A DNA stretch of 64,000 nt from an uncultured Oscillospiraceae bacterium (GCA_958423465.1 CATZRD010000001.1:1-64000), one strand, 5' to 3'. Positions 39,291 to 47,910 are shown, numbered from the stretch's first letter. The notes: generated by a model from the letters alone, not told the origin. Made by a program: numbers and translations.

Positions 39291-39943
39291 AAAAGGCCGC
39301 TGTGATGCTCTACCCCATGTTCTCCATGCAGGAGATCAGCTGTACCACGGAGCTGTTTAAATTTTATGACAAGGATATCGTGACCTATTCCGCGGACGGC
39401 GGTCCGGTGAAAAGCGAAGACGGCTTTACCATTTTGCCGGACCGGAGTTTTGACGTATTTTGCCGGGAGGAGGCGGACTGTCTGATCCTTCCCGGCATCT
39501 GGGAGCCGCTGCCGGTGCTGCTGGACGGGCGGAACATCCGCTTCCTGGAGCGCTTCCGGGGGGATGATGATATTGTGATCGGCGCCATCTCCTCCGCGCC
39601 TCTGTTGCTGGGGAAGGCGGGGCTGCTGGAGGGCCGCCGCTTCTGCCACGGCGCCTTTGAGGAGCTGCTGGACGCCTTCCCGGTGCTGCCCCGGGAGGGG
39701 GTAGTCCGATCCAAGCTGGTGGAGGACGGCAATCTGGTCACCGCCTGCGGCGACGCTTTTCGGGAATTTGCCGCCGCCGTGGCCCGGAAGGTGGGGATCG
39801 ACTGCGGGGAACAGGTTTTTTCCGGCGTAACGGGCAAGACCTACACGGAGGCCGACTGTACCTACCATCTGCCGCCGGAGCTTTGGGAGGAGGCCCGGGC
39901 CGACTGGGAGCGGTGCGTCCGGGAGGCGGTAAAATTTTCCTGA
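39287..39943 (+). CDS. DJ-1/PfpI-like protein with Ser at the nucleophile elbow
   Basis: 218 aa. DJ-1/PfpI fold features: AAVMLYPMFSMQEISCTTELF at the N-terminus, DCLILPGIW, and the elbow IGAISSAPLLLGKAGLLEGRRF. Members usually have AICxGP with a reactive Cys; here the position is Ser (about 104), so protease or glyoxalase activity is doubtful and a binding role is possible. Its ATG overlaps the ABC-F stop (ATGA), so it is expressed with that gene and shares its attenuator. Confidence 0.8.
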   Translation: MKKAAVMLYPMFSMQEISCTTELFKFYDKDIVTYSADGGPVKSEDGFTILPDRSFDVFCREEADCLILPGIWEPLPVLLDGRNIRFLERFRGDDDIVIGAISSAPLLLGKAGLLEGRRFCHGAFEELLDAFPVLPREGVVRSKLVEDGNLVTACGDAFREFAAAVARKVGIDCGEQVFSGVTGKTYTEADCTYHLPPELWEEARADWERCVREAVKFS

Positions 39944-39951
39944 AAAACCCC

Positions 39952-39982
39952 TTGACCTTGACGCCGCGTCATGGTCTATCCT
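39952..39982 (+). promoter_or_regulatory. MerR-type 19-bp-spacer promoter with dyad operator
   Basis: -35 TTGACC (39952-39957), 19-bp spacer, -10 TATCCT (39977-39982). The dyad GACCTTGAC-GCCGC-GTCATGGTC (39954-39976; 8 of 9 arm positions pair) fills the spacer. Overlong spacers with a central dyad are diagnostic of MerR activation by DNA untwisting. Confidence 0.82.
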
Positions 39983-40001
39983 GTAAAGCGAGGTGAGGAA
40001 C

Positions 40002-40769
40002 ATGGACTACACCGTCAAGGTGCTGGCGGAGCTGACGGGGCTGACCCCCCGGACTCTGCGCTACTACGACGCCATCGGCCTGCTCCATCCCCGGCGGGAC
40101 CGGGGCAACGACTACCGGCTCTACGGCCCGGAGGAGGTATCCCGGCTGGAAGATATTCTGCTGTACCGGGACATGGGAGTGCCCCTGGAGGAGATCGGGC
40201 GGCTGCTGGACGACCCCGGCTATGACCGGGCAGCGGCCCTGAGGGAGCATCTGCGCCGTCTGGAGCGCCGCCAGCGGGAGACGGAGGACCTGATCCGCGC
40301 CGTGAAACAGACCATCCGCGACATGAAAGGAGAGACCAGCATGAAAGAGCGCGCGGCCTTTGAAGGAATGAAGGCCCAGGTGATCCGGGAGAACGAGGCC
40401 CATTACGGCCGGGAGGCCCGGGAGAAGTACGGTGATGAAACGGTGGACGACGCCAACCGCCGGATCAGCGGCATGAGCCGGGAGGAGTGGGGACAGATGC
40501 GGCGGGAGGAGAAGGACTATCTGGCCGCTCTGGTCCGGGCCATGGAGGCGGGGGACCCCGCCGGCGAGGACGCCAGGGAGGCCTGCCGTCTCCATATGGC
40601 GTGGCTGCGCCACACCTGGCGGCCGGAGCTGTGTACCCCGGAGGCCCACATGGGCCTGGTGTCGATGTACGCCCAGGACGACCGTTTCCAGGCCTACTAC
40701 GACCAAAACGCCGCCCCCGGCTCCGCGGACTTCTTCGCCAAGGCCATCTGGGCCTACTACGGCGACTAA
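40002..40769 (+). CDS. MerR-family regulator with TipAS-like C-terminal domain
   Basis: 255 aa. Winged-helix HTH VKVLAELTGLTPRTLRYYDAIGLLHPRR (residues 4-31), wing NDYRLYGPEEV, a coiled-coil dimerisation helix (about 75-110), then a helical TipAS-type domain (EWGQMRREEKDYLAALVRAM... WLRHTWRPELCTPEAHMGLVSMYAQDDRF). TipAL-type proteins sense thiopeptides or other drugs and autoactivate. ATG 40002 follows AGGTGAGG; a GTG at 39993 is less likely. The MerR-type promoter directly upstream indicates autoregulation. Its place beside ABC-F and PfpI suggests a drug-response locus. Confidence 0.9.
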   Translation: MDYTVKVLAELTGLTPRTLRYYDAIGLLHPRRDRGNDYRLYGPEEVSRLEDILLYRDMGVPLEEIGRLLDDPGYDRAAALREHLRRLERRQRETEDLIRAVKQTIRDMKGETSMKERAAFEGMKAQVIRENEAHYGREAREKYGDETVDDANRRISGMSREEWGQMRREEKDYLAALVRAMEAGDPAGEDAREACRLHMAWLRHTWRPELCTPEAHMGLVSMYAQDDRFQAYYDQNAAPGSADFFAKAIWAYYGD

Positions 40770-40783
40770 AGGCGGCTGCAAAA

Positions 40784-40822
40784 GCAAGGGAGGGATGGTA
40801 TTTGCCATCCCTCCTTTGCTTT
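40784..40822. terminator. Bidirectional terminator between merR-type gene and dapA
   Basis: 15-base arms (40784-40798 with 40805-40819, one mismatch or wobble) around TATTTG, with flanking AAA/TTT. Confidence 0.82.
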
Positions 40823-40835
40823 CGTCTGGGACTGG

Positions 40836-41720
40836 TCACACCAGGCCGTACTCCGCCAGCACCGCCCGCAGGCTTTCCCGGTCAGCCTCCTCCATTTCGC
40901 ACAGGGGCAGGCGCAGCCGCTCCTGGCAGTAGCCCATCATGGCCAGGGCGGTCTTGACCGGGATGGGGTTCACCTCCATGAACAGGGCCTCGCACAGTTT
41001 CCGCAGCTTCAGCTGCTGCGCTCCGGCGGAGACAAAGTCCCCCTCCAGGCAGGCGTGGGTCAGCCGGACCATTTCCCGGGGGACCACGTTGGCCGCCACA
41101 GAGATGACCCCGGAGCCGCCCAGCAGCATGATGGGAGCCGTCTCGTCGTCGTTGCCGGACCAGATGTAGAAATCGGCGGGGCACAGCTCCCGGGTCCGCT
41201 GGATCTGAGCGAAATCGCCGCTGGCCTCCTTCACGCCGATGATGTTGGGGTGCTCCGCCAGTTTGGCGTAGGTCTCCGGCGCGCACTTGACGCCGGTCCG
41301 GGAGGGAACGTCGTAGAGGATCACCGGCCTGGTCACCGCCCCCGCGATGGTCTCGTAGTGGCGGACCAGACCCCGCTGGGTGGCCTTGTTGTAAAAGGGC
41401 GTCACCACCAGCAGGCCGTCCACCCCCGCCAGCACCGCGTCCCTGGAGAGGGTGACGGCGGTCTCCGTGCTGTTCGCCCCGGTGCCGGCGATCACCGGAA
41501 CCCTGCCGTCCACATGGCGCACCGCTGTCTCGATGGTCCGCATCCGCTCCACATAGCTCATGGTGGCGGCCTCGCCGGTGGTGCCGCAGACGATCACCGC
41601 GTCCACGCCGCCGTCAAGCTGGAAGTCCAAAAGCCGCCGCAGGGCGGCGTAGTCCACGGTGTCCGAGGTAAAGGGCGTGATGACGGCCACGCCGCAGCCG
41701 GTGAAAAGGGGAGCTTTCAT
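40836..41720 (-). CDS. dapA: 4-hydroxy-tetrahydrodipicolinate synthase
   Basis: 294 aa TIM-barrel aldolase condensing pyruvate with aspartate semialdehyde for lysine, mDAP and dipicolinate. GTTGEAATMS near residue 45, YDVPSRTGVK near 133 and the Schiff-base Lys in NIIGVKEASGD near 160. ATG 41720 with AGGAGG 9 bases upstream. It lies downstream of asd on the same strand but behind a terminator-like hairpin. Confidence 0.95.
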   Translation of the reverse strand: MKAPLFTGCGVAVITPFTSDTVDYAALRRLLDFQLDGGVDAVIVCGTTGEAATMSYVERMRTIETAVRHVDGRVPVIAGTGANSTETAVTLSRDAVLAGVDGLLVVTPFYNKATQRGLVRHYETIAGAVTRPVILYDVPSRTGVKCAPETYAKLAEHPNIIGVKEASGDFAQIQRTRELCPADFYIWSGNDDETAPIMLLGGSGVISVAANVVPREMVRLTHACLEGDFVSAGAQQLKLRKLCEALFMEVNPIPVKTALAMMGYCQERLRLPLCEMEEADRESLRAVLAEYGLV

Positions 41721-41790
41721 CCGATCGGCCTCCTGATGACGCAAGATAGGCCATCATATGCGCCGAGGGAAACCAGGGTGAAAACGGCGG

Positions 41791-41832
41791 CAAAACAGCG
41801 GCGCGGTCCAATAAGACCACGCCGCTGTTTTG
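41791..41832 (-). terminator. Hairpin between asd and dapA
   Basis: CAAAACAGCGGCG pairs with CGCCGCTGTTTTG (13 bp), with a nested GGTC/GACC. It carries T-runs on either strand and could attenuate read-through from asd into dapA. Confidence 0.75.
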
Positions 41833-41850
41833 GACGATTGAAACAGGAAC

Positions 41851-42933
41851 TTAGATGTAGCCCTCGGCGCACAGCAGCTCCGCCAGGAGCACCGCGCCGC
41901 CGGCGGCGCCCCGGAGGGTGTTGTGGCTGAGACAGACGAACTTGTAGTCGTACTGGGTATCCTCCCGGAGCCGCCCGATGGACACGGCCATGCCGTTTTC
42001 CAGCATCCGGTCCAGCCTGGTCTGGGGGCGGTCCGCCTCCTCAAAGTAGTGGAGGAACTGTTTGGGGGCGGAGGGAAGATGCAGCTCCTGGGCGCGGCCG
42101 GAGAAATTGGCCCAGTCCGCCTTGATCTGCTCCATAGTGGGCTTGCAGCCCTCCTTGAACTTCATGAAGCAGGCCGCCATGTGGCCGTCGGAGCAGGCCA
42201 CCCGGAAGCACTGGGCGGTGATGGCAGGACCCTGGGCCAGGGTCAGCCTGCCGTCTTTCACCGTGCCCCACAGCTTCATAGGCTCCCGCTCGCTCTTCTC
42301 CTCCTCGCCGCCGATATAGGGAATGCAGTTATCCACCATCTCCGGCCACCGCTCAAAGGTCTTGCCCGCGCCGGAGATGGCCTGATAGGTGCAGACCAGC
42401 GCCCGGTCCAGGCCGTACTTCAGCAGGGGATGGAGGGCGGGGACGTAGGACTGGAGGGAGCAGTTGGACTTCACCGCGATGAAGCCCCGCTCAGTCCCCA
42501 GACGCCTGCGCTGGGCGTCGATGAGGCGGATGTGATCGGCGTTGATCTCCGGCACCACCATGGGCACGTCCTCTGTCCAGCGGTGGGCGCTGTTGTTGGA
42601 TACCACCGGGCACTCCAGCCGGGCGTACTTCTCCTCCAGGGCCTGGATCTCCTCCTTCTTCATGTCCACGGCGCAAAAGACGAAGTCCACCATGCCGGCG
42701 ATCTTCTCCGCGTCCGCCTGGGCGTCCATGACCGTGAGAGACCTGGCCGCCTCCGGAATCGGTTCCGCCATGGCCCAGCGGGCAGAGACCGCCTCCTCAT
42801 AGGTCTTTCCGGCGCTGCGCCCGCTGGCGGCGATGACCGCCAGATGGAACCAGGGGTGGTTCGCCATCAGAGTGACGAACCGCTGGCCCACCATGCCGGT
42901 GCCGCCGATGACCCCTACTCTGTACTGTTTCAT
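41851..42933 (-). CDS. asd: Aspartate-semialdehyde dehydrogenase (archaeal/fungal-type)
   Basis: 360 aa. NADP motif VGVIGGTGMVGQRFV, active-site Cys in AVKSNCSLQSYVPAL near residue 155, VCTYQAISGAGK and the catalytic-His region (RVACSDGHMAACFMKF). This long form is distinct from the E. coli-type enzyme. It feeds dapA, and threonine for the ltaE substrate. AAGGAGG lies 8 bases before the ATG. Confidence 0.93.
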   Translation of the reverse strand: MKQYRVGVIGGTGMVGQRFVTLMANHPWFHLAVIAASGRSAGKTYEEAVSARWAMAEPIPEAARSLTVMDAQADAEKIAGMVDFVFCAVDMKKEEIQALEEKYARLECPVVSNNSAHRWTEDVPMVVPEINADHIRLIDAQRRRLGTERGFIAVKSNCSLQSYVPALHPLLKYGLDRALVCTYQAISGAGKTFERWPEMVDNCIPYIGGEEEKSEREPMKLWGTVKDGRLTLAQGPAITAQCFRVACSDGHMAACFMKFKEGCKPTMEQIKADWANFSGRAQELHLPSAPKQFLHYFEEADRPQTRLDRMLENGMAVSIGRLREDTQYDYKFVCLSHNTLRGAAGGAVLLAELLCAEGYI

Positions 42934-43244
42934 GTGTCAGCCTCCTTGTAAGATAGGATCGGGACCGGGTCCAGGGGAAAAGCGCTGAATCCTGGCTTGA
43001 AAAATTTCCGGTCCTCGTGTATACTAAATCAGTATATGTCCGCGCTCTGCCCGCGGGGCCGCCCCGCGGATGTGCTGATGTATTCATACCATATGTTTGT
43101 CGCTGTGTCAAGGATATATTTCTTTCTACAGGGGACAAACTGGATATTTTCTGTTGGATCAGGCATATGTTCTCGCCATGCGGCCGCTTTTTCCGCGCCC
43201 GTTTTTGCTGTGAGGACATTGGTGGAAAGGATCGGATACCTGCT
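42934..43244. promoter_or_regulatory. asd-queA divergent intergenic region with dyads
   Basis: Contains the dyad TATACT-AAATC-AGTATA (43020-43036), which can double as -10 elements, and an 8-bp hairpin CCGCGGGG-CCG-CCCCGCGG (43051-43069). An A/T-rich leader then runs to queA. A TATCTT box lies 20-25 bases upstream of asd. No classical riboswitch was recognised. Confidence 0.45.
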
Positions 43245-44282
43245 TTGAAAACACATGATTTCTATTTTGACCTGCCGCCGGAGCTGATCGCCCAGACGCC
43301 CCTCCAGCGGCGGGACGCCTCCCGGCTGCTGACCCTGGACAAGACCACCGGCCGGTGGGAACACAGACACTTCTATGAGCTGCCTCAGCTTCTGCGGCCG
43401 GGAGACTGCCTGATCATGAACGATTCCCGGGTGCTGCCCGCCCGGCTGCTGGGCCGCCGCATCCTGGCCGACGGCAGCGCCGGCGGCGCCTGTGAGATTT
43501 TGCTGCTCATCGACCGGGGGGACAACGTCTGGGAGTGTCTGGTGCGTCCGGGGAAAAAGCTGCGGCCCGGCGCGAAGGTCTCCTTCGGGGACGGAGAGCT
43601 GACGGCGGAGATCGCGGAGGAGCTGGAGGGCGGCAACCGGCTGGTCCGCTTCACCTATGAGGGCATTTTTCTGGAGGTGCTGGACCGGCTGGGCCAGATG
43701 CCTCTGCCCCCCTATATCAAGGAGACGCTTCAGGACAGGGAGCGCTACCAGACGGTGTATTCCCGGGTCACCGGTTCCGCCGCCGCCCCCACCGCCGGGC
43801 TGCACTTCACCCGGGAGCTGATGGACCGGCTGGAGGCTATGGGCGTCCGGATCGGCTATGTGACCCTCCATGTGGGTCTGGGCACCTTCCGCCCGGTGAA
43901 GGAGGAAGAGATCACAGACCACGATATGCACAGCGAATACTGCGTCATTCCTCAGGAGACGGCGGACCTCATCAACGAGACCCGGGCGGCAGGGGGCCGG
44001 GTGATCTGCGTGGGCACCACCTCCTGCCGCACCATCGAGAGCTGGGCGGGGGAGGACGGCCACATGGAGGCCAAAGCGGGGTGGACCAATATCTTTATCT
44101 ATCCCGGCTACCGGTTCAAGGTGCTGGACGGCCTCATCACCAACTTCCACCTGCCGGAGAGCACCCTTATCATGCTGGTGTCCGCCCTGGCGGGCCGGGA
44201 GCACGTCCTGGCGGCCTATGCCGAGGCTGTAGAGCAGCGGTATCGATTCTTCTCCTTCGGCGACGCCATGCTGATCCTGTGA
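43245..44282 (+). CDS. queA: S-adenosylmethionine:tRNA ribosyltransferase-isomerase
   Basis: 345 aa. Converts preQ1-tRNA to epoxyqueuosine. The TTG at 43245 gives the canonical start (M)KTHDFYFDLPPELIAQTPLQ; upstream in-frame codons do not match the family. Motifs: RDASRLL, NDSRVLPARLLG, GSAAAPTAGLHFT, LHVGLGTFRPV, TNFHLPESTLIMLVSALAG. The Tgt gene of the same pathway is 3.6 kb downstream. Confidence 0.95.
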   Translation: MKTHDFYFDLPPELIAQTPLQRRDASRLLTLDKTTGRWEHRHFYELPQLLRPGDCLIMNDSRVLPARLLGRRILADGSAGGACEILLLIDRGDNVWECLVRPGKKLRPGAKVSFGDGELTAEIAEELEGGNRLVRFTYEGIFLEVLDRLGQMPLPPYIKETLQDRERYQTVYSRVTGSAAAPTAGLHFTRELMDRLEAMGVRIGYVTLHVGLGTFRPVKEEEITDHDMHSEYCVIPQETADLINETRAAGGRVICVGTTSCRTIESWAGEDGHMEAKAGWTNIFIYPGYRFKVLDGLITNFHLPESTLIMLVSALAGREHVLAAYAEAVEQRYRFFSFGDAMLIL

Positions 44283-44290
44283 GGCGGGCT

Positions 44291-45979
44291 ATGGGACGCC
44301 TGATGAGAGAGCCGGGGCTTCCCGGCAAAACCGGCGGGCCGGGCAGCCGCCGGAGGGAGGCGCTGCTGGCGCTGACGCTGTTTTGTTTGATGCTGGCCCG
44401 GTACTGCGCCTTCGGTTTCACCTACTACTACCAGCTGGACGATTATATCCAGTATGTCAATTACCCAAACAGCAGCTCCTTTTCTGCCCTGTGCGACCGG
44501 GTGGGGCTGCTGGCCAGCCGCCCCCTGGCGGGGATCTTCGACTACTTCGTTTGGGGCCAGCTGTCCCGGGCCGGATGCCTTCTTCTGGGCGTAGGGCTGG
44601 TGACCCTCCTCTATGTGGCCGGGACGGTGCTGCTGCGCCGCCTGCTGGGCCGGTATTTTGAGGTCGGCCCCCTCTTTCTGGTGATCGTGTGCCTCCTTCC
44701 CCTGGGGATGGAGGGGCTGTACTGGGTGTCGGCCTCCAGCCGGGTGGCGGTGGGACTGTTTTTCGCCGTGCTGGCGGGGACCGCCTTCGCCCGCTGGCTG
44801 GATACCGGCAAATGGTACTGGGCGTTGGGATACGCGGCGCTGCAGCTGGTCCCCTTCGGCTTTTATGAGCAGGCCGCCGTGTTCTCCATGACCCTGGCGC
44901 TGGGCATGGGCCTGCTGGAGTGGAGCAGGGAGAACCGTCTCCGGCCCCTTCTGGCCCTGTGGTCCCTGCCCGCCATGGCCATGTACTTCCTGCTGCTGGG
45001 GCTGATGTCCGCCGGCAACCGCTTCGCGTCGCGGATGGAGCTTCTAAGCCCCTTTACGCCCTACTATTGGCGGACGTTTCTGCCGGAGCTGCTGGGGCAG
45101 ATCAAATCCATCTTTGTGGACGGCGCGGCGGCCACTACGGTCAAGGGCTTTCTGCGGGGGCTTCCTCTGCTGCTGTCCCCGGGGCGGCTGCTGTGGCTGC
45201 TGGCGGTGCTGGCCGGCTGCGTTCTTCTGATCCGGCTGGCATGGCGGCGGGAGGCCGCGGCGCCATGCCGGGGAAAAAGTCCCTGGTTGGCCGTTCTGGC
45301 CGGTTTTCTGCTGGCCCTGGCCCCGCTGACGCCCTTTTTCCTCCTGGGCAACACCTGGGTGTCCCTGCGCAACGCCCTGCCCTCCTTTCCGGGGCTGGCG
45401 CTGATGCTGGAGGGGGTCCTGTGCCTGCTGCTCCGGGACGGAGAGCGGCGGGGCCGGCTTGCCGGCGCGCTGGCGGGAGGGCTTGCCCTGCTCTTTTCCG
45501 TGGCGTCCCTCTCGGAGGTCAGCGACTACCGGCTCACCTGGCAGCGGGACCGGCAGGTGGGTCAGGCGGTGCTGGCGGCCCTGGAGGCCGACCGGATTGA
45601 CGGCGAAGCCCTTGTGGGGGTCCTGGGGGTAGAGGCGTCCTACCTGGAGGATCAGAACTTTTACTTCCATGAGCATATCCACGGCTGCACGGAGAGCGAC
45701 TGGGCGCTGTCCGGGCTGATCTCCGCCCTGGGGGATGGCCAGCAGTATCAGGTCACGCCGCTGCCCAGGGAGCCCATGTACCGGAGATGGAACCGGGAGG
45801 CCTGCCTTCCGGAGCGGTTCGACGTGCTGTATTTCTACGACGGGGAGCGCGTGGAGCCGGTGACGCTGGAGCGGACCGGGGAAAACAGCTTCCTGGTGCT
45901 GGACGGGGACGGCGGAACGATCGGCGCCATCTGGGAGGACGAGGACCAAAACGGGCATTTTACCGGCGATATCCCCTGA
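44291..45979 (+). CDS. Multi-pass membrane glucosyltransferase-like protein (GtrC-type candidate)
   Basis: 562 aa with about 10-11 membrane helices. The first extracytoplasmic loop contains YYYQLDDYIQYVNYP, where acidic residues resemble the catalytic loop of GT-C glycosyltransferases. The C-terminal 120 residues are soluble and probably exported. It directly precedes GtrB-like and GtrA-like genes, so by context it should be the polymer-modifying transferase that uses the polyprenyl-linked sugar (inference). ATG 44291 with GAGGCGGG upstream, 8 bases after queA. Confidence 0.68.
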   Translation: MGRLMREPGLPGKTGGPGSRRREALLALTLFCLMLARYCAFGFTYYYQLDDYIQYVNYPNSSSFSALCDRVGLLASRPLAGIFDYFVWGQLSRAGCLLLGVGLVTLLYVAGTVLLRRLLGRYFEVGPLFLVIVCLLPLGMEGLYWVSASSRVAVGLFFAVLAGTAFARWLDTGKWYWALGYAALQLVPFGFYEQAAVFSMTLALGMGLLEWSRENRLRPLLALWSLPAMAMYFLLLGLMSAGNRFASRMELLSPFTPYYWRTFLPELLGQIKSIFVDGAAATTVKGFLRGLPLLLSPGRLLWLLAVLAGCVLLIRLAWRREAAAPCRGKSPWLAVLAGFLLALAPLTPFFLLGNTWVSLRNALPSFPGLALMLEGVLCLLLRDGERRGRLAGALAGGLALLFSVASLSEVSDYRLTWQRDRQVGQAVLAALEADRIDGEALVGVLGVEASYLEDQNFYFHEHIHGCTESDWALSGLISALGDGQQYQVTPLPREPMYRRWNREACLPERFDVLYFYDGERVEPVTLERTGENSFLVLDGDGGTIGAIWEDEDQNGHFTGDIP

Positions 45980-46005
45980 AAGCAGGGGAGGAAGGAGGCG
46001 CGGCG

Positions 46006-46989
46006 ATGACTACGCGCGGGATCGAGACAGAGCGGGAGGGCCTCCTCTCGGTGGTGATACCAGCCTTTAACGAAGAGCAGTCGGTGCCGCTGGCCGCCGC
46101 CGCCGTCGTTGGCGTCCTGAAGGACGCCGGCATCCCCTACGAGCTGATCTTTGTGGACGACGGCTCCAAAGACGGCACCTGGGAGGAGATCCGCCGGGCG
46201 GCGGAGGCGTTCCCCGGGGTGCGGGGCCTTCGGTTCTCCCGAAATTTCGGGAAAGAGGCCGCCATCTTCGCGGGTCTGGCCGCGGCGGCGGGAAGCTGCT
46301 GCGCGGTCATGGACTGCGATCTTCAGCACCCGCCGGAAAAGCTTGCGGACATGTACCGGCTGTGGCAACAGGGCTATCAGGTGGTGGAGGGCGTGAAGGT
46401 CCACCGGGGTAAGGAAAGCCCCCTGCGCGCCGCCGCCGCCAGGACCTTCTACGCCATCATCAGCAGAGCCACCGGCATCGACATGTCCCGGGCCTCCGAT
46501 TTCAAGCTGCTGGACCGGGCGGCGGTGGACGCGCTGCTCACCATGCGGGAAAAGAGCGCCTTTTTCCGGGCGCTGTCCAGCTGGGTAGGCTTCTCCTCCG
46601 CCCAGGTGGAATTTGAGGTGCAGCCCCGAGCGGCGGGACAGTCGAAGTGGTCTCTGGGCAGCCTGATCCGCTATGCGGTCACCAATATCGCCGCGTTTTC
46701 CGCGGCCCCCCTGCAGATGGTCACTTTCCTGGGGGAGGTCATGCTGGTGATCGCCGTCGTCCTGGGCGTCCAATCCCTGTGGAAAAAGCTGACAGGGCGG
46801 GCCCTGGAGGGCTTTACCACGGTGATACTGCTGCTGCTGTTCATCGGCAGTATGCTGATGATCTCCCTGGGGATCATCGGCTACTATATTGCGAAGATCT
46901 ATGAGGAGATCAAGGACAGGCCACGCTATATCGTCAGCGACCGCTGCGGAGGAGAACCCAGTGAAAAAACGAATGAAACAGATCTTTGA
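46006..46989 (+). CDS. Polyprenyl-phosphate glycosyltransferase (GtrB-like, GT2)
   Basis: 327 aa. N-terminal GT-A fold with SVVIPAFNEEQSV, FVDDGSKDGTWEEI (metal/nucleotide Asp), MDCDLQHPPE and SDFKLLDRAAVDAL. Two C-terminal membrane helices (about 250-310). This is the GtrB/DPM1 pattern, which transfers a sugar to undecaprenyl phosphate at the inner face. AAGGAGG lies before the ATG. Confidence 0.92.
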   Translation: MTTRGIETEREGLLSVVIPAFNEEQSVPLAAAAVVGVLKDAGIPYELIFVDDGSKDGTWEEIRRAAEAFPGVRGLRFSRNFGKEAAIFAGLAAAAGSCCAVMDCDLQHPPEKLADMYRLWQQGYQVVEGVKVHRGKESPLRAAAARTFYAIISRATGIDMSRASDFKLLDRAAVDALLTMREKSAFFRALSSWVGFSSAQVEFEVQPRAAGQSKWSLGSLIRYAVTNIAAFSAAPLQMVTFLGEVMLVIAVVLGVQSLWKKLTGRALEGFTTVILLLLFIGSMLMISLGIIGYYIAKIYEEIKDRPRYIVSDRCGGEPSEKTNETDL

Positions 46990-47404
46990 CCCCACCTTTT
47001 TCCGCTTTCTGCTGGTGGGCGTGGTCAACACCCTGGTGGGCACCGCGGTGATGTTCCTGCTCTATAACGCCCTGGGGCTCCACAAGTGGGGAGACGCGGG
47101 GTACTGGCTCTCCACCGCGGCCAACTACACCGTAGGCAGCGTGGTCAGCTTTTTCCTTAACCGCCGTTTCACCTTCCGCTCGAAGGAGACCGGTCCCAAG
47201 GTGGTTCTGCGGTTCGTCCTCAACATCGCGGTGTGCATGGTCCTGGCCTACGGCGTGGCCAAGCGGCTGGTCATCTGGCTCCTGGCGGGCACGGCCCTCA
47301 GCGCCCAGGCCCAGGGCAACCTGTCCATGCTGGCGGGAATGGGCTTTTTCGTGATACTGAACTACCTGGGCCAGCGCTTTTTCGCGTTCAGGGACCGGAG
47401 CTGA
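46961..47404 (+). CDS. GtrA-like flippase
   Basis: 147 aa with four membrane helices. FFRFLLVGVVNTLVG at the N-terminus and FFLNRRFTFR in the middle are the GtrA family signatures. Thought to flip the polyprenyl-phosphate sugar across the membrane. GTG 46961 with GGAGGAG upstream overlaps the end of the GtrB-like gene by 29 bases. Confidence 0.92.
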   Translation: MKKRMKQIFDPTFFRFLLVGVVNTLVGTAVMFLLYNALGLHKWGDAGYWLSTAANYTVGSVVSFFLNRRFTFRSKETGPKVVLRFVLNIAVCMVLAYGVAKRLVIWLLAGTALSAQAQGNLSMLAGMGFFVILNYLGQRFFAFRDRS

Positions 47405-47422
47405 CGGAGAGGAGAAGACGAC

Positions 47423-47650
47423 ATGCTGGAGCTTTTGAAGGGAACCGTGGGGGAGGCCGCCGCGCCCTTTGTTTTTCTGGTGGTGTTTCTGGTGATCATG
47501 GGCGGCGCCCTGTGGCTGACGCCCCGGCTGGCCAAATGGCTGGACAAGAAGGAAAAGCGGAATAAGGGCTATTTTGACGGGATGCTCACTGAGGACCCGG
47601 AGAAGCCGAAGGAGAAAACGGAGGAGGCCTGCCATGACGAAGCTGACTGA
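47423..47650 (+). CDS. Small membrane protein, unknown
   Basis: 75 aa: one membrane helix (about 14-34, APFVFLVVFLVIMGGALWL), basic cytoplasmic linker, acidic tail. GGAGAGGAG lies before the ATG. Its 3' end overlaps the TfoX-like gene. Last piece of the Gtr-type operon or a link to the next gene; no family recognised. Confidence 0.6.
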   Translation: MLELLKGTVGEAAAPFVFLVVFLVIMGGALWLTPRLAKWLDKKEKRNKGYFDGMLTEDPEKPKEKTEEACHDEAD

Positions 47651-47888
47651 TCTGCCCAACGTTGGCCCGAAGCTGGCGGACCATCTGGAACAGGCGGGGA
47701 TCGGGACGCCTGAGCGGCTGAGGGAACTGGGGGCGGAGGAAGCCTTTCTCCGAATCCGCGCCGCCGCGGCTCCGGACGCCTGCCTCCACGAGCTGGAGGC
47801 CCTGGCCGGCGCGGCGGCGGGCGTTCCAAAGAGCCTGCTGCCGCCGGAGCGAAAGGCGGAGCTGAAAGCCTGGTTCCGGGCCCTATGA
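47634..47888 (+). CDS. TfoX C-terminal domain-like protein
   Basis: 84 aa. LTDLPNVGPKLADHLEQAGIGTPERLRELGAEEAFLRIRA is the helix-hairpin-helix TfoX/Sxy C-terminal signature. The N-terminal TfoX domain is absent, as is common for stand-alone members in Firmicutes. GGAGG lies 8 bases before the ATG, overlapping the preceding ORF by 17 bases. Confidence 0.85.
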   Translation: MTKLTDLPNVGPKLADHLEQAGIGTPERLRELGAEEAFLRIRAAAAPDACLHELEALAGAAAGVPKSLLPPERKAELKAWFRAL

Positions 47889-47910
47889 CCGATCAGATAG
47901 GAGGCGAAGC

